Shown here: positions 1-11,673 of the stretch, piece after piece
How positions within the stretch are numbered: position 1 is the first letter of the stretch
Layout of the letters: each line of letters begins with the position of its first letter
From: Linnemannia schmuckeri
Taxonomy: Eukaryota; Mortierellomycota; Mortierellomycetes; Mortierellales; Mortierellaceae
Assembly (NCBI GenBank): GCA_029449235.1
Contig: JANATG010000003.1
Coordinates: 2,108,001-2,172,000, forward strand
Reading direction: 5' to 3'
DNA length: 64,000 nt
Program-made: the position numbers and the translations under genes
Notes under the pieces: model-generated
The model's database searches: none
What the model was told of the DNA's origin: nothing
What the model saw: only the letters and a program-made list of their open reading frames with translations

Positions 1-858
1 CCATAGCCCGGAAAGCATCGATAGAACTGCAGCCGCTCGAGCAATTTCTCCTCTTCCTGATTGGATTCTCCTGTAGGAGCTGTCGGTGATTCAACTACTA
101 CTGCATTCCGCCGGCTGAATCGTGCAATAAACTGTTGCTGAATGGCCTTATCCTCTCTCCAGACACTGACACCCCGCACAAAGCCAATGAATCGTTTTGG
201 GTGGACGGGCACGTTGGCAAGGGTAAAGAAGCCGTTGAGGACCTGTGAAGCAATCTCGATCCAGAGTTTTTGTGTAGCGTCGTCTCTCAGCTTAACCATA
301 TTACCCATCAGGAGGACCAGAAATGCTCCCCAAACAACGACGGACAGACAACAGAAAAAGACGAAAAAGTTGAAGGGCGACTTGACGATCAGCCGGCAAC
401 CGTCCTTGAAGTATTGGCTCCAGGGTGCGTTGCGGATCCAGGCCTTGAGGGAGACATGCTCTGGAGGAGGACGGACACCTCTTGTATTGTGCTGCTGAAC
501 CATTGGTAGAACGGATGGAGAGGGGGAAGTAAATGCAGGGAAAGAAGGCATGGTATCTTTTTAACGGTTAGTTTTTTTGTTATTGGGCGTAAGCAAGGGT
601 TCGTAAGGTAAAAGCAAAGAAGGTTTTTTTTTCGATTTCAGTAAGAGGAGGAGGGAGAGGAGGAGGGGGAGGAAGGGGAGGGGGAGGGGAAGGGAACAGG
701 GAGAAGGCAAGGTGAGAGTGAAAGAGGAGAGAGAGAGAGAGAAAGAGAGGTGAAGGAAGGAGTGCACACTTTACATCATCGTTGTTGATCGCTTCAGAGG
801 CTGTTGGCTGCGAGCTGTCATGGCTGTTGCCTTGGCGCTGCGAATCCTTGGATGCCAT
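1..858 (-). CDS. DUF2985-family membrane protein, 3' end beyond window
   Basis: Reading the minus strand, a first exon starts at the ATG at 858 (MASKDSQRQG...) and ends near 774 at a GTAAAG donor. The main exon probably joins at the tandem CAGCAG acceptor near 500, giving ...NNDD-QHNTRGVRPP. The protein then has the order typical of DUF2985 proteins: SLKAWIRNAPW, a hydrophobic membrane segment (FNFFVFFCCLSVVVWGAF, about 18 residues), then LWIEIASQVLNGFF and PKRFIGFVRG. The WIE-SQ-LN motif after one membrane span is the family hallmark. The family is fungal and its biochemical role is unknown to me. The stop codon lies left of position 1. An alternative start at 551 (MPSFPAF) would drop the first exon. 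Exon joining is inferred; the domain call is firm. Confidence 0.72.
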
Positions 859-1504
859 GGCAGACAGAAACACTTGTCCTTAGTGTTTGCTTGTATTGAT
901 GACGCTCGTGAGTGAATGAGGAATAGCGGTTTATTGATTCAGCCTTGTGTGGGAATGAGCGAGGAGGGAGTAAGAGTGAAGAGGGGGAAGAGAGAGGTGT
1001 GAAGGAGAGAAATAACGCTGAGAGTCGCAAAGTGAGAAAGAGTAATGCAAGTTAGAAGAGAGAGAACGAGGTAGAAGTAGGGGTTTCCAATGCAAAGCGG
1101 GAAATGAAATAGGGTAGAGAGTATATGCAAAAGAGAGCAAGGAAGAGAGCAGAGGGCAGAAGGGAGGGGGCGGAGAGTTATTGCGAGAATGAACGATGAA
1201 AGAGACAAGGAAAAAAGAAAAGAGTGTGGAAAGAGGAAAGAACTGTATTGGAGAGACAGAGAGGGAAAGAATAGCGCGGGAAGAACAAGGATGGCCTTAT
1301 GGGAGTAAAGAGAAAAAAAAATAGACAAAAGAAGGTGCCAGACCCAGTCTGACACAAACAAGAGGAACAGACGATCAACCACCCCTGCAGTCTCAACCCA
1401 CCTCGGCATCAAAAGAGTTCCGTCTCGTCGATTCGAAGTGCCCTGGCTCCCTTGTTCACCTTTAGCACAGTCCTGTTGCTACTGCAGCCGCTACTACTGC
1501 TCTG
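859..1504. other. intergenic, purine-rich plus strand
   Basis: This gap lies between the start of the DUF2985 gene and the stop of the RecQ helicase gene, both on the minus strand. It is strongly GA-rich on the plus strand from about 950 to 1320, so it is CT-rich on the coding strand, as seen ahead of most genes here. It probably holds the DUF2985 promoter and the helicase 3' UTR. I see no gene. Confidence 0.6.
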
Positions 1505-4500
1505 CTAGTCACTATTGCTCTCCTTCGTAGTCAATGGTCCGTCCAGTTGTTGCCAGACTTCAATGGCTGTCGTCCATGCCATATTGCTGTCCTTTGCGCC
1601 TGTAACTCCACTCCCAGAAATTGGCGTCTGAGCGCTGTTGTTATTCTTGTTGATATGGCTGTCGCTGCTTTGCTGCTGCTGTTGTTGCACTTGCTGTAGC
1701 TGTTGACTGACCAGGAGTGGAAATCCAGTCTTGGCCTTGGCCTCAAACCCCTTGATCTCCTTCACCCGATGACCCAACAGCGTCTTGTAGATGGTCTGTG
1801 TCCCACTCGCCTCAAACGCCGTCGCCTCGATCTTCACCGCAAGGACCTTTACAAATCTGGCCATCCTCGCGTCAAGCTCAGTCTTGGGCAGAGATGCAGT
1901 CATGGAGGGAGTCAATCGCAGCATATACTCAGTTGCAAGAGACTTGTGTGCACTCTGGTAGAGTGATCCTAGCGCTTTTTCCACCGTCTCATAGCAGAGC
2001 TCTCGAAATTTAAGCGCCACCTTGGAGGATATTGCTTGGCAAAGACCATACTTGTTGGCTGTTATCGTCTTCAGTATCTCTGCTGGCGGTACTGCTAGTA
2101 CCTTTGTCTTCTTGTAATACGAAGGATCGACAGATTTGCCTATTGTAGAGAGACAACAAGTTAGTCTCATCAATCTGCAGAGAGCAATAACAGGAAAAGC
2201 ATCATACAAACTACAAATGACATACCAAATAGTAGCTTCCTTCGCTTAGCCTTTCGCTCAGCATCAGAGTCATAGTCTTCGCGGTTTCTCTTTTCCTCCT
2301 CCTCTTCGTCGATGGCTGAATCATCTTCAATGGAATCATTGTCACTCCCTTTGCCACCCTCGGAGTCGTCGTCACCATAGTCATCGTCATACCCGGCAAG
2401 GCCAGCGTCGTATCGATCAAGTGCTGAAGAAGCTGATTGCCACGCGCCCTGTACCTGCACTGTCCCATCTGATCCAATAAATGTCTTGGTACCACCCATA
2501 TACTGCGCCCGACCGCCTGTGTTTGTAAGGTTCGATAGCTTCTCAGCCTTGTCTTTGGTAACTTTATCGGGCGTCCTACAGATATCACACCGAGCGCCAT
2601 CCTGACAGACATTCTCTTTCTTGACATCCGTCTCTCCAAAGTACTCACACAGAAAGACGTGTCTACATTGAGTGGTGTTTTCGCAATAGGCGACCATTTT
2701 TTGAAACTTGTCCATCGTGTCTTGCAATGACTTTTTGCGTTGTGGTGCTTCTCCTGCTTTGGCCGCCTTTTGCTTTTGTCGCTCTGCCTCCACAGCCAGC
2801 AAAAACTCGATCTTTGACTTATCCTCCCGAGAATAGTAGAGAATACATCTCGACAAAGCTCCGTCTCGCCCCGCACGTCCGCTCTCCTGGTAGAAACCTA
2901 TCGTGAGTGAGAAGTTGAAATAACAGGCATTGTTAGTGGCCACCCTGGCCTGGAACTATGTCTTCTTGAACTATGCGTGTCCTGGACCTTCCAAAGTACC
3001 TTCGACCGTTTTTGGGATCTCCCAGTGGCAAACAAAGCGGACATTAGCCTTGTCAATACCCATGCCAAAGGCGATCGTCGCGACAATCACATCAATGGGT
3101 TTGCCAGAAACTGTAGCGGCAGTAGACGAGCTGTCATTCTTCTTGTTGAGATCAGCTGATGGCGTCTCCAAACACCACCGCTGCTGGACTTCTGCTCGTT
3201 GTTTCGGGGTCATTCCAGAATGAAACGCAGCCGCCGAAATCCCGTCGCCAATAAGCCTGCTAGCTAGATCATCGCATGTTGCTCGCTGTCCGCAGTAAAT
3301 GATCCCGCAAACCGACTCGATTTTTTGCTCCGGCAGCGGTTTGGGTGGCTCTGTCGGGGTATATGTTCTTGCAGATGTGAACTGGGCTGGTGGTAGCTTG
3401 CTCTTTGTCTCTGTCGCCGCCTGTAGTCGTTTCATCCGCGTCTTATACACGCCCTTCATAAAACTCAGAAAGTTATCGTACCGATCTGTGTCGAACCGGA
3501 CCTATTGAGAGAGATAGTGAATCGTTATTGCATTATTCGTGGTATACGGAAGATTAGGTAGCTGTGGCTCGCCTTTGTTAGCGCCATCAGGATATATACC
3601 TCGTAGTAAAGGTTGTCGCGGTTAAAAGATGTCATAAAGAACGATAGCTTTGGTGGCTCAGGCAATCCTAACGTCGACTTGATGTCCTGCCGCACTCTAG
3701 ATGCCGATGTAGATCGCAAAATCTGATTAGCAACTAGTCTCACGCCGCGTTAGTTCGATGTCCATGTCCATGTAAACACAAGAAGAAACATACTTTTCGG
3801 TGGCTGTGGCTGTGAGTGCGGCGATGGGTAGCTTTGGAAACGCTTTTTTGAAGTAATCCAGCTTCTTGTAGTCCTTTCTGAAGTCATGGCCCCACTCGCT
3901 GATACAATGCGCCTATAGAAAGGAAAACACGTGTGTCGATAAATATGCGTCGACATACAGTTCGTTTATAGTACATTCCGATCCAGGCGCAGAAAGAAGT
4001 GATAATATACTTCATCAATAACGAGCCTTGCCAACATCTCTCTTCCGTAGAGCGCAGAGATGTACTTTTTAAACTCTGTTGTCGCGAGCAACTCCGGTGT
4101 CACTAATCCAGAAAAAGTTAGGAGTGCCTTTGGTTAGCACTATACATGGTAGATCCTTACTCCGACCAAGCTCCAAAACAAAGCGCCGTAAATAAACCTT
4201 GATAAGAAAGGCACTCAATTTACCATAGAGTAGTTTGGTGGTGGGTTCAGAGAGTGCAAGGTCGCGTAACACTTTTGCCCGCTCAGTTTTGCCAATGGAA
4301 GAGTTTAGCGCGGCAGCCTTGATTCCGAGACGAAGAAGTGCAAGTACTTGATCATGGATCAGCGCAAGTAATGGTGATATTACGACTGTGACGCCCTTGC
4401 TCATGACAGCCGGCAGTTGATAGCACAGCGACTTGCCCCCTCCTGTTGGCATAATCACCAACATGTCCCTTCCTGTCGATGAGTAAATGCGAAGTTTGTT

Positions 4501-4894
4501 AGCATTGTTTAAGAGATCATATGTAGTTGTCGTTCGCTTCTTGGGAAAGTAGAGGCAAAAGATGTACCTTCTAGAGATGCCTGGACAATGGCTTCCTGTT
4601 GACCTCGGAACTCTTTTAATCCAAAGACTGTTATACCACAAGTGCGGATCAAATTAGAATTTGTTGTCTTGAACAATATAGTCGTTTGAAGATGGAGAAA
4701 CTGGGTGGATGTATCCATAGTATGAGCGTATTTTATTTACCGGTGCGGAGACATTTGGTGCCGTCGGCGAGGGATTTTGAAAGGGATTGTTGCTTCTGTT
4801 CTTCCTGGAAGGCAGTCGTATTTCCTGAGTGGTTCTTGAAACAGAGCTGTGTCTGTATCTTTATCGTTTTGACGTCCTTGGTCTGCTTTTTCAT
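1505..4894 (-). CDS. RECQL5: RecQ-family ATP-dependent DNA helicase, RECQL5-like
   Basis: This is a 3'-5' DNA helicase acting in recombination and replication repair in the nucleus. The first ATG of exon 1 (4894) gives MKKQTKDVK, and splicing at GTAAAT joins LRT-VFGLKEFRGQQEA (RecQ motif 0). Later exons show Walker A (MPTGGGKSLCYQLPA), SPLLALIHDQV, the motif II region ending in AHCISEWGHDFR, ALTATAT, then SVCGIIYCGQRATCDDLA, ATIAFGMGIDKANVRFV and YQESGRAGRDG. A zinc-binding RecQ C-terminal region follows (CRHVFLCEYFGE...CDIC). The order and wording track human RECQ5 more closely than BLM/Sgs1. After it come an acidic stretch (EDDSAIDEEEEEKRNRED), a basic KAKRRK and a polyglutamine run (QVQQQQQQSS) near the C terminus. 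Length is roughly 850-900 residues over about nine exons. It is divergent from the HAD gene at 5300. The RecQ call is certain; the RECQL5 subtype is likely. Confidence 0.85.
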
Positions 4895-5299
4895 GTTCCT
4901 TGTAGACTCTTCCTCCCTGTACGCGGATGTAACGTATGTATGAATGTATTGTAAATGAATGTGTAGTGGGTGAATGCGAGAAAATGAAAACAAAGTCGAT
5001 CGCGTTCCTTTTTTTTTGACACTGTTTCACCAATCCTAATTTGGTGGCAACATATACCCCTTAACCCGCAACAATTAACATCACTTCTCCCCTACCCATC
5101 GTCATTCTGTCGGACTGGCAAATGTGCGCCCAGTAGATGGAAAATGAATTTTCTGAGTAAGAAAGCAAGCTCAGGCTCAAAAAAGCATAAGAAGCCTGAT
5201 TTTTCACACCTTCCATTTTTTCGCTGTTCTTTCTCTTCCTCTCTACTGCTCCTCACCATCACCCCCTCCCCTTTCTTTCCCTTATCCCCCGTAATAATT
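4895..5299. promoter_or_regulatory. shared promoter region of RecQ helicase and HAD phosphatase
   Basis: About 405 bases separate two divergent start codons, so both promoters must lie here. The stretch contains a perfect 6-base inverted repeat (CACCAA at 5028-5033, TTGGTG at 5041-5046, 7-base spacer) that includes a CCAAT box. It becomes pyrimidine-rich on the plus strand from 5205 up to the ATG at 5300. I see no gene. The regulatory reading is inference from position. Confidence 0.45.
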
Positions 5300-7233
5300 A
5301 TGACCATGCCTTCGCCTGCTGCCTCGACCACCGTTCCTGCGGGCACCACCACCACCACCGCTACTGCCACTCCCGTCCACCACATCGACTACTGCATCTT
5401 CGACATGGACGGTCTCCTCATCAACACAGAGACCCTCTACACAGAGATCACCTGTAAGCAACATACCTTTACGCATACTAGCACTAAACACCTGACTAGT
5501 ACCGAAAAAGAAAGAAAAAAAATAGCAGCAACAACAACGGACAGCAACACAGTGGACAAGGAGCGAATACTGCGCCAACCATGTGTACCTGCCCGTCCTT
5601 TCTCTCTTCCCCCTATTACCTTTTCTCCAGCGTGAGTAATGAGTGGAAGAGTGATAGCCTTCCCCTTTTCTGGGCGATCTATGATTGATCGCTGTGTCTG
5701 TTCTTGCTACGCCCTACATACTCTTCCAGGGACACATCAGACTTTTGTTGATACAACGCCACGTTGAACCTTTTTCAACAACTAACCATCACCTCGGAAA
5801 ACGCTCAATTAAACTTACCTGCAACCTCTCACTCACCATGGTACAGCGCCTTCTAAACTCGACAAACCTCCACCCCTCGCCCTCCCTCCCCACAACTGTG
5901 CATTTTTATGTGTCAAAGGAGTCATCCATACAATAGCATCTGTCAAAAATCGAATCGAGTCATTCTATCAAGCAAGACCGCGCAATCAACACACTTACAT
6001 AGAGTTCAATTGCTCTTTTCCTTTCTTTCCTTCTTTTCCTTGCCCACGGATACACAAATGCCGGGTTCCCAGTCGGACCCTCTCGGAGACATGTAGCCCT
6101 CTTCACCTTTATCATAAAACTATCCGAACATGGAAACTAATATGATTTATCTTTGCTTTTTGTCATAGCTGAAATTCTTGGACGCTACGGCAAGACATAC
6201 GATTTTGAGCTCAAGGCCAAGCTCATGGGTCTCCGCGAGAAGGAAGTAAGTCGTTTACTGTGCGCAAAGGATACCTGTTCTTCACCTCGACGTGGTCAAC
6301 TGGATGAAGCAAAGAAGTTCACTAACATATGGCTGCTCTGGTTTGGATTGAAATGAATGAACAGTCGGCGGCGATTCTGGTTGCCGAATCGGGCGCAGAT
6401 ATGACCCCAGAGGAGTATCTCCATGAGCGCCACCTTCTCCAATTGGAGCGATTCCCACACTGCGTCCCTCTCCCCGGTGTCATGGTAAATTACTTCTTTT
6501 GTTTTTCTTTTCTGTTTTTCTTTTCGGTTAATCCTTTCGGGATCGAAATTGTTTGAACGGATATAAACCAGCATGCACCCCCCTTCCTCCCCCCTCTACA
6601 TCTGGTTTTAACCTTTGTCTCAATACGAAAATGTTTCATATATCTCACAGCGCCTCGTCAAGCACTTGAAGGCAAAGAAGATCCCCATCGCCGTAAGTTC
6701 TTTATTCTCTCTTCTCGCACTCCAAAAATATAGGAAGCAGGCATGAGCATACGAATGGATCAGAACGAAGGCACAATGTCGTATGTTGTACTTTCAACTA
6801 ACATGATACTCCATTAAAATGTGATAATTAGGTGGCGACTTCCTCGTATCGCAAGAACTTTAACCTCAAGTCGATGAACAACCAACACCTGTTCACCTTG
6901 TTCGACGTGATTGTGTGCGGCGATGACCCCGCGATTCAGAATGGCAAGCCCAATCCCGACATTTTCTTTGTGGCTCGGGATCGTTTGAAGGAGCACTTTG
7001 GACACCAGGAGATCAAAAACGAGAACTGTTTAGTCTTTGAAGATTCGCCCATTGGTGTGCAGGCAGGAGTCAATGCCGAGATGAAGGTCCTCTGGGTGCC
7101 TGACGAGAACATTGGACGCCTTTACCCTACTCTGGAGGGACCTACCCAGCGTCTGGACTCGCTCGAGAAGTTTGACCCTGTTTTCTATGACCTTCCTCCC
7201 TTTGAGGATGAGGTTGAGAACAATGGCGTATAA
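5300..7233 (+). CDS. PUDP: HAD-superfamily phosphatase, pseudouridine-5'-phosphatase-like
   Basis: Five exons (about 5300-5454, 6170-6246, 6364-6483, 6652-6693, 6832-7233) join cleanly into a protein of about 265 residues. HAD motif I is FDMDGLLINTE with nucleophile Asp35 and acid/base Asp37. Motif II is VATSSYRKNF, motif III includes GKPNPDIFF, and motif IV is CLVFEDSPIGVQAG. The cap region (GRYGKTYDFELKAKLMG) and CGDDPAIQNGKPNPD follow human PUDP/HDHD1 closely; that family dephosphorylates pseudouridine-5'-phosphate from RNA breakdown. Related yeast HAD enzymes act on sugar or deoxyglucose phosphates, so the substrate is inferred. The first intron is unusually long (about 715 bases). The start is the first ATG after the pyrimidine leader; a second in-frame ATG at 5306 is also possible. 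The N terminus is a Thr/Ala-rich tail of about 28 residues. Confidence 0.82.
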
Positions 7234-7488
7234 TTCCTTCCTATTGTAAAATCTTGGAGCGTGGGAAGGTCTTCGTCTTCTCCACATCTTCAAAGTTAGA
7301 CCTACGCAGCTTACACAAATAGATATAAACCTCTTGAAATCCGAAAAGCAGCATGCCCGCCTCTTATGTGAAAAGTCACGTGTATAAACCGATGTGGCCA
7401 CCAACGTTCTGTCAAACCACATTTCCCTTCACACCTTTTTTTGTTACGTTAACACTTCCTCTGCACTCTTGCCACTCTCAATGAGACC
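7234..7488 (+). promoter_or_regulatory. RFWD3-type gene promoter with E-box next to TATAAA
   Basis: A palindromic CACGTG (7377-7382) is followed immediately by TATAAA (7383-7388), about 100 bases before the ATG at 7489. CACGTG is the bHLH/Cbf1-type binding core and TATAAA a core promoter element. Their adjacency and distance suggest the core promoter. The 3' UTR of the preceding phosphatase gene must also end in this stretch. Inferred from sequence only. Confidence 0.4.
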
Positions 7489-10465
7489 ATGGAGGACGAC
7501 ACGTTCGATGACATCAACGAACACTCCTTCGCCGACGACAGCGACGACGCCAACGGAAACAGCAACAACGAAAACAACCTCAATCAAGTACTTGCAGGCT
7601 GGGACGACTTGCCACAAGGACCAGCTAATGCATTTGCACAACCTGTGAATCAACAGGGCGTTGGACCAGCTCAACTTCACCACCACCACCACCAGGCAAT
7701 CCTCTCACAGGATCATGATTTTCAGAGTCAGGTCCATGTTGTGACCCGGCCTGTGGTTGGACCTGAGCGATCCCATATCCCGGAGCCTCGGCCGCAGAAC
7801 GTTGAGACCGAGGTACCGCCCCCCACACGTCATGTGTGGAATGCATATAGTAAGCGACAGGATTTTACTTCTAAACTGAAATATGGTATTGACAGGAGAG
7901 AGGAACTTTGGTATTGATCCTTTTGGATTTTAGGAATCGACATGCTCGATCTGCTTTGATTCATGGACCAACAGCGGGAAGCATCGTCTCGTGTCTATCA
8001 AATGCGGACATCTTTTTGGCGAAAGGTACAATTGTTTATAATACTGCTATTGTTTCGAAAAAAAAAAAAACCGCCGAGTGTTTCGTTCCCTAATCACATT
8101 TGCATCCTAAATGGCAATAGCTGTATTACAAAGTGGATAAATCAGAATGCAGGAGGAAACGGCCCAGCGAAATGCCCAGAGTGCAAGTAAGTCCCGGTAA
8201 TGACTTTTCACTCTTTTTCCTTGTTCGCAGGAGGAAATGTCGCTTACCGCTCTTTTCCTTTCCAACAACTCACCCGCATTTGCATTTACTTGATGCTCTT
8301 TACTAGCCTGGTGACGACGCGGAGAGATATTCGTCGGATATGGAGCAAATCAGTCGTGGTGGTGGATACGGTCGAAAAGGACGAGGCGAATGCACGAGCC
8401 AAGGAAGAGAAGGAGGCCAGAATGCGCTGTGAAAAGGAACTGGCCAACTCTCGACTCGCCTATGAGATGCTTCGTAATGAGCTTACCGACATGCGCAAGA
8501 AGCATGACCGTCAGCGTGCTCTCAAAGCAAGGTATAAAGTGGCGTTTATTTTGTTGGGAACTATTTGTCATTGCGTGGAGTTGTTTGTCTAACAATTGCT
8601 ATTATTATTTTGATGCTGCGTAGGTATCGTTCGGAGGTGAAACAGTTAAGGATGGCGCATCCAGAGCGAGAAATTGTAAAGCACTTTTCATATGTCACCA
8701 CTCAGACGGTTCCCATCACAGCCAGGGTAAGAACTTTCTCTTTCATGGATAACACTATAATTCTGGCTGAAGCTAGTATGCGGACTAAATTATATTTATA
8801 TCCTATTTATTACAGGCACCGGTAATTACGCAGTACTTGTCGTATCGTCAGGACGAGGGAATGCTAGTGTACAGTCGACAGATGGGTGAGCAACACGGGA
8901 TCGCAAAAGTGTCGATGCGGGACTTCTCAAATAACTATCACGATTTTACACCGATCCACTCAAAACCCATCAAGGATGTGCGCTGTTATAATGGACACCC
9001 TGGCACCAACCGAGCATTTATCCTCACGGCGAGTTTGGACAAGACCGTCAAAGTCACCAATGCCCTCACTAAACAAGTCCTACTCACGTAAGTTGTCAAC
9101 TGTCCATTTTTTTTATTGTTCTTCTTTATAACTTTATGTCGTGCTTGACTGACACTATATTGCATCGCCATTGCTGTTGAATAGATATGATCTGGAGGGG
9201 ACGGTGTGGTCGTGTTGCTGGTCAACAACTGACTCAAACCTAATGTACTGTGCAGTGAAGGCAAGGCAAACCAGTATATTGACACTCGACCTTCGAAATA
9301 CAAGAGCACCAATCAATAGTTTCAGTAATCCAGGACTATTGGGCCACGCACCGATTCACTCTATGACACATATTGGCCCAATAGAGGGCCATGACCAAGA
9401 GGCGATTCTGTGCGGGAGCCTTGATGGCGCGTTCGTATATAATTTTGAGCCGGGTATCGAGGCAGGAACGCTTTCGGGAGTGTTCAGCCAGGAAATGATT
9501 ATCAGTGGAAGCCAGGGAGCGACGGCTTTGGGTGGCGACAGTTTGTCGTCCAGTCAGTCCATGGCAAGTGCAACAGCGGCTTCTTGCTCCCTGCTGGCGG
9601 AAAAGGAACCAGATTGTCGATTGCCGGTTCGGTTGAAAGGAGGGAGCTGTAACTCTGTTTCTTTTGACAGTGTTTCTCGGAACTGGATGGCCACGTACAA
9701 TTTCATGAGTAGTAAAACGACACATCATGTTCGTGGTACTATTGATCAGGATCCGTATTCTGGTGACTTGTTGCTCCGGAGTGAGTACAAGGTCGTGGGA
9801 GGAGCGCCTGTGCCGTTGTCAAGGAACAGTATCTTTTCTAGGCTGAACGGATCCGTCCACATGGCCGCCGGATCCGACTGTGTCGTAAGTACTGCATGTT
9901 CACTTTTTTCATCCACTGCTATGACCATCCTGGCATACATTTGATTCACAGACATATCTTATGATCATGATAGGCAAATGTGTGGTATGATCCGAGGTTC
10001 AAGTCAAAGAAGGCGCAGGAAGCGGAGGACGAGAGTAGACAGACACTAAGTGGACGCCCTATATCGACTCTGGATCATGGCTCGCTAGCTCAACACGCAC
10101 TTCAGAGCGGAAGCAATCATCCTTCGGGCACAGTGATCCGAGACGTCAAGCCGGTGGTGGTCTCGGGAATGGACGAGTACATTGTGACACTCTCTGACAA
10201 GGAGCTTGCGATGTATCAATGGGCCGAGACTCAACCTTTGGGTGGAGGAGATGATAGTGATGATGAAGATAGTAGTGAGGAAGGCGAAGATGAAGCAGAC
10301 GACCCCGTGCTTCTGAGGAGTAGAGGGAAGAAGCGTCGGTTTGACGGCGATGACGGTGGTGATGATGTTCTTGACGGTGCCAGTGAGAATGGAGCAGGAG
10401 GGTCTGGAGGTGTTGGGCAAGGTCATTCTTCGACTGCTTCGTCCCCTATGTTTAACACCCAATAA
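7489..10465 (+). CDS. RFWD3: RFWD3-like RING finger and WD40 E3 ubiquitin ligase
   Basis: The animal protein is a nuclear E3 ligase that ubiquitinates RPA and RAD51 at stalled forks. Exon 1 (7489-7812, acidic, N/Q/H-rich) joins exon 2 at 7934 through a GTACCG donor, giving ...VETE-ESTCSIC. The RING follows: Cys112, Cys115, Cys132, His134, Cys140, Cys157, Cys160 (CSICFDSW, CGHLFGESC, KCPEC). Gly137 occupies the usual fifth zinc-ligand position. Exon 3 (8121-8186) joins 8307 to read CPECNLVTTRRDIRRIW, then a coiled coil (EKDEANARAKEEKEAR...). A WD40-like domain includes TASLDKTVKV and YDLEGTVWSCCWS, which closely match human RFWD3. It ends with YIVTLSDKELAMYQWAE and an acidic/basic tail (GKKRRFDGDD) that may hold a nuclear localisation signal. 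The start has a strong context (ACCATGG). The orthology call rests on the RING, linker and propeller together. Confidence 0.85.
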
Positions 10466-11649
10466 ACCTTTAGACGACTGTCTCTGTTTGTTGCTCATCA
10501 CTTTATCTTTTTTTCAATTGCTATCTCTATGACCTAGACACAGAATATGCTGCTATGATGTGATTGTGGAGAGTGAGGATAATGCATGTGTGTTTTACTT
10601 CCGTTGGGAGGATTGCGTCCATTCGTTGTTTATGGAGAACAGAAAAGAGTTCGGATAGTGTTTTAGGTTAGTTGGTTGGCTGGTTTGACTGTTGGGTGGT
10701 TGGTTTAACTTGGTTGGACCTGAGATTCAAATTTTTGTTTGTGTGGGGGGAGAGGAGACAAGTGGAATGGAAAGGAACGGGCCTCTTCTGGAAGAGATAA
10801 GATAATGGAAAAAAAAAAAATCTCGGCAAAGGAGGGTTACAACCAACAGCGGTACCTTCTCTAGTCTCCTTTCATGCTGACTGCCCGCTGCCGTTTGTTT
10901 TTCTTATCGTTGTAGTGGAATTAGGGTTTCGCTTCTCTTTACCTTCTTTCTGGCGGACATAGCATTGTACAAACTAGAAGTTGCTCGAACGCCCACGGTG
11001 GAAGAGTGTCTATTCGCTTCTCGTTTCCTCTATCAACCAGTTCATTTCTTGCTTGAGATCCTTGTACGGACCTGCAAGTCGCCAGAACGAACGACCGCTT
11101 TTTTTTTGTGTTGACAGCAGGACATCCTTCTCGGCCTTCAAGGAATGCCATTAAACGTACATCGAGCGTGGGAAATATATCTGCGAGTTGTGAAGCAAAA
11201 GACACAAAACAACAAAAGAAGGTTGCTTGTATTATTTTGTTTTGAAGGAGATACTATGGAGAAAGACGGTGTGGAATACAAAGGCAGTTTGGTTACATGC
11301 AAGTGAACTATGGATGGATGTTGCGGTACTCCTTCGTGGATTAGATTTTCGGTTTGCGTCTTGGTTGGGTTTGGCCACAGGCCCCAAGAGTATTTTAATG
11401 TGGTTTGCTAAGAGTAACAAGATGTGTCTTCTGATGTTGTCTCTTTGATACACAAAGACACGTTCATTTCTTATCCTTCTTCCCCATTTCCCCATCGTAA
11501 CTGTTATCCTATCATGATAGAAAGAAAAAGACCGTTGATAAATAGGGAGCTAGCAATGCGGGTATGTCGAATGTCCGAAAGAGAATGAAAAAAAGTAAAC
11601 ACAAGGACATGGTAACAAAGGGCTTCGCGTAGAAAAAAGACAAAAGGCG

Positions 11650-11673
11650 TTTTTTTTTTTTTTTTTTTTTTTT
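11650..11673. repeat. T24 homopolymer
   Basis: Uninterrupted run of 24 T in the interval between the RFWD3-type gene and UGP1. It may be a degraded poly(A) trace, a nucleosome-excluding tract or simple slippage. Length is prone to sequencing error. Confidence 0.9.

Noticed and set aside
7852..7933. Apparent stop (TAG at 7931-7933) just before the RFWD3-type RING, suggesting a pseudogene
   Set aside because: The TAG is the splice acceptor. Using the GTACCG donor at 7813 gives VETE-ESTCSIC in frame, so the gene is intact.
10939..11448. Short frames of 70-90 codons between RFWD3 and UGP1
   Set aside because: No recognisable domain, no exon pattern and composition like the surrounding non-coding sequence.
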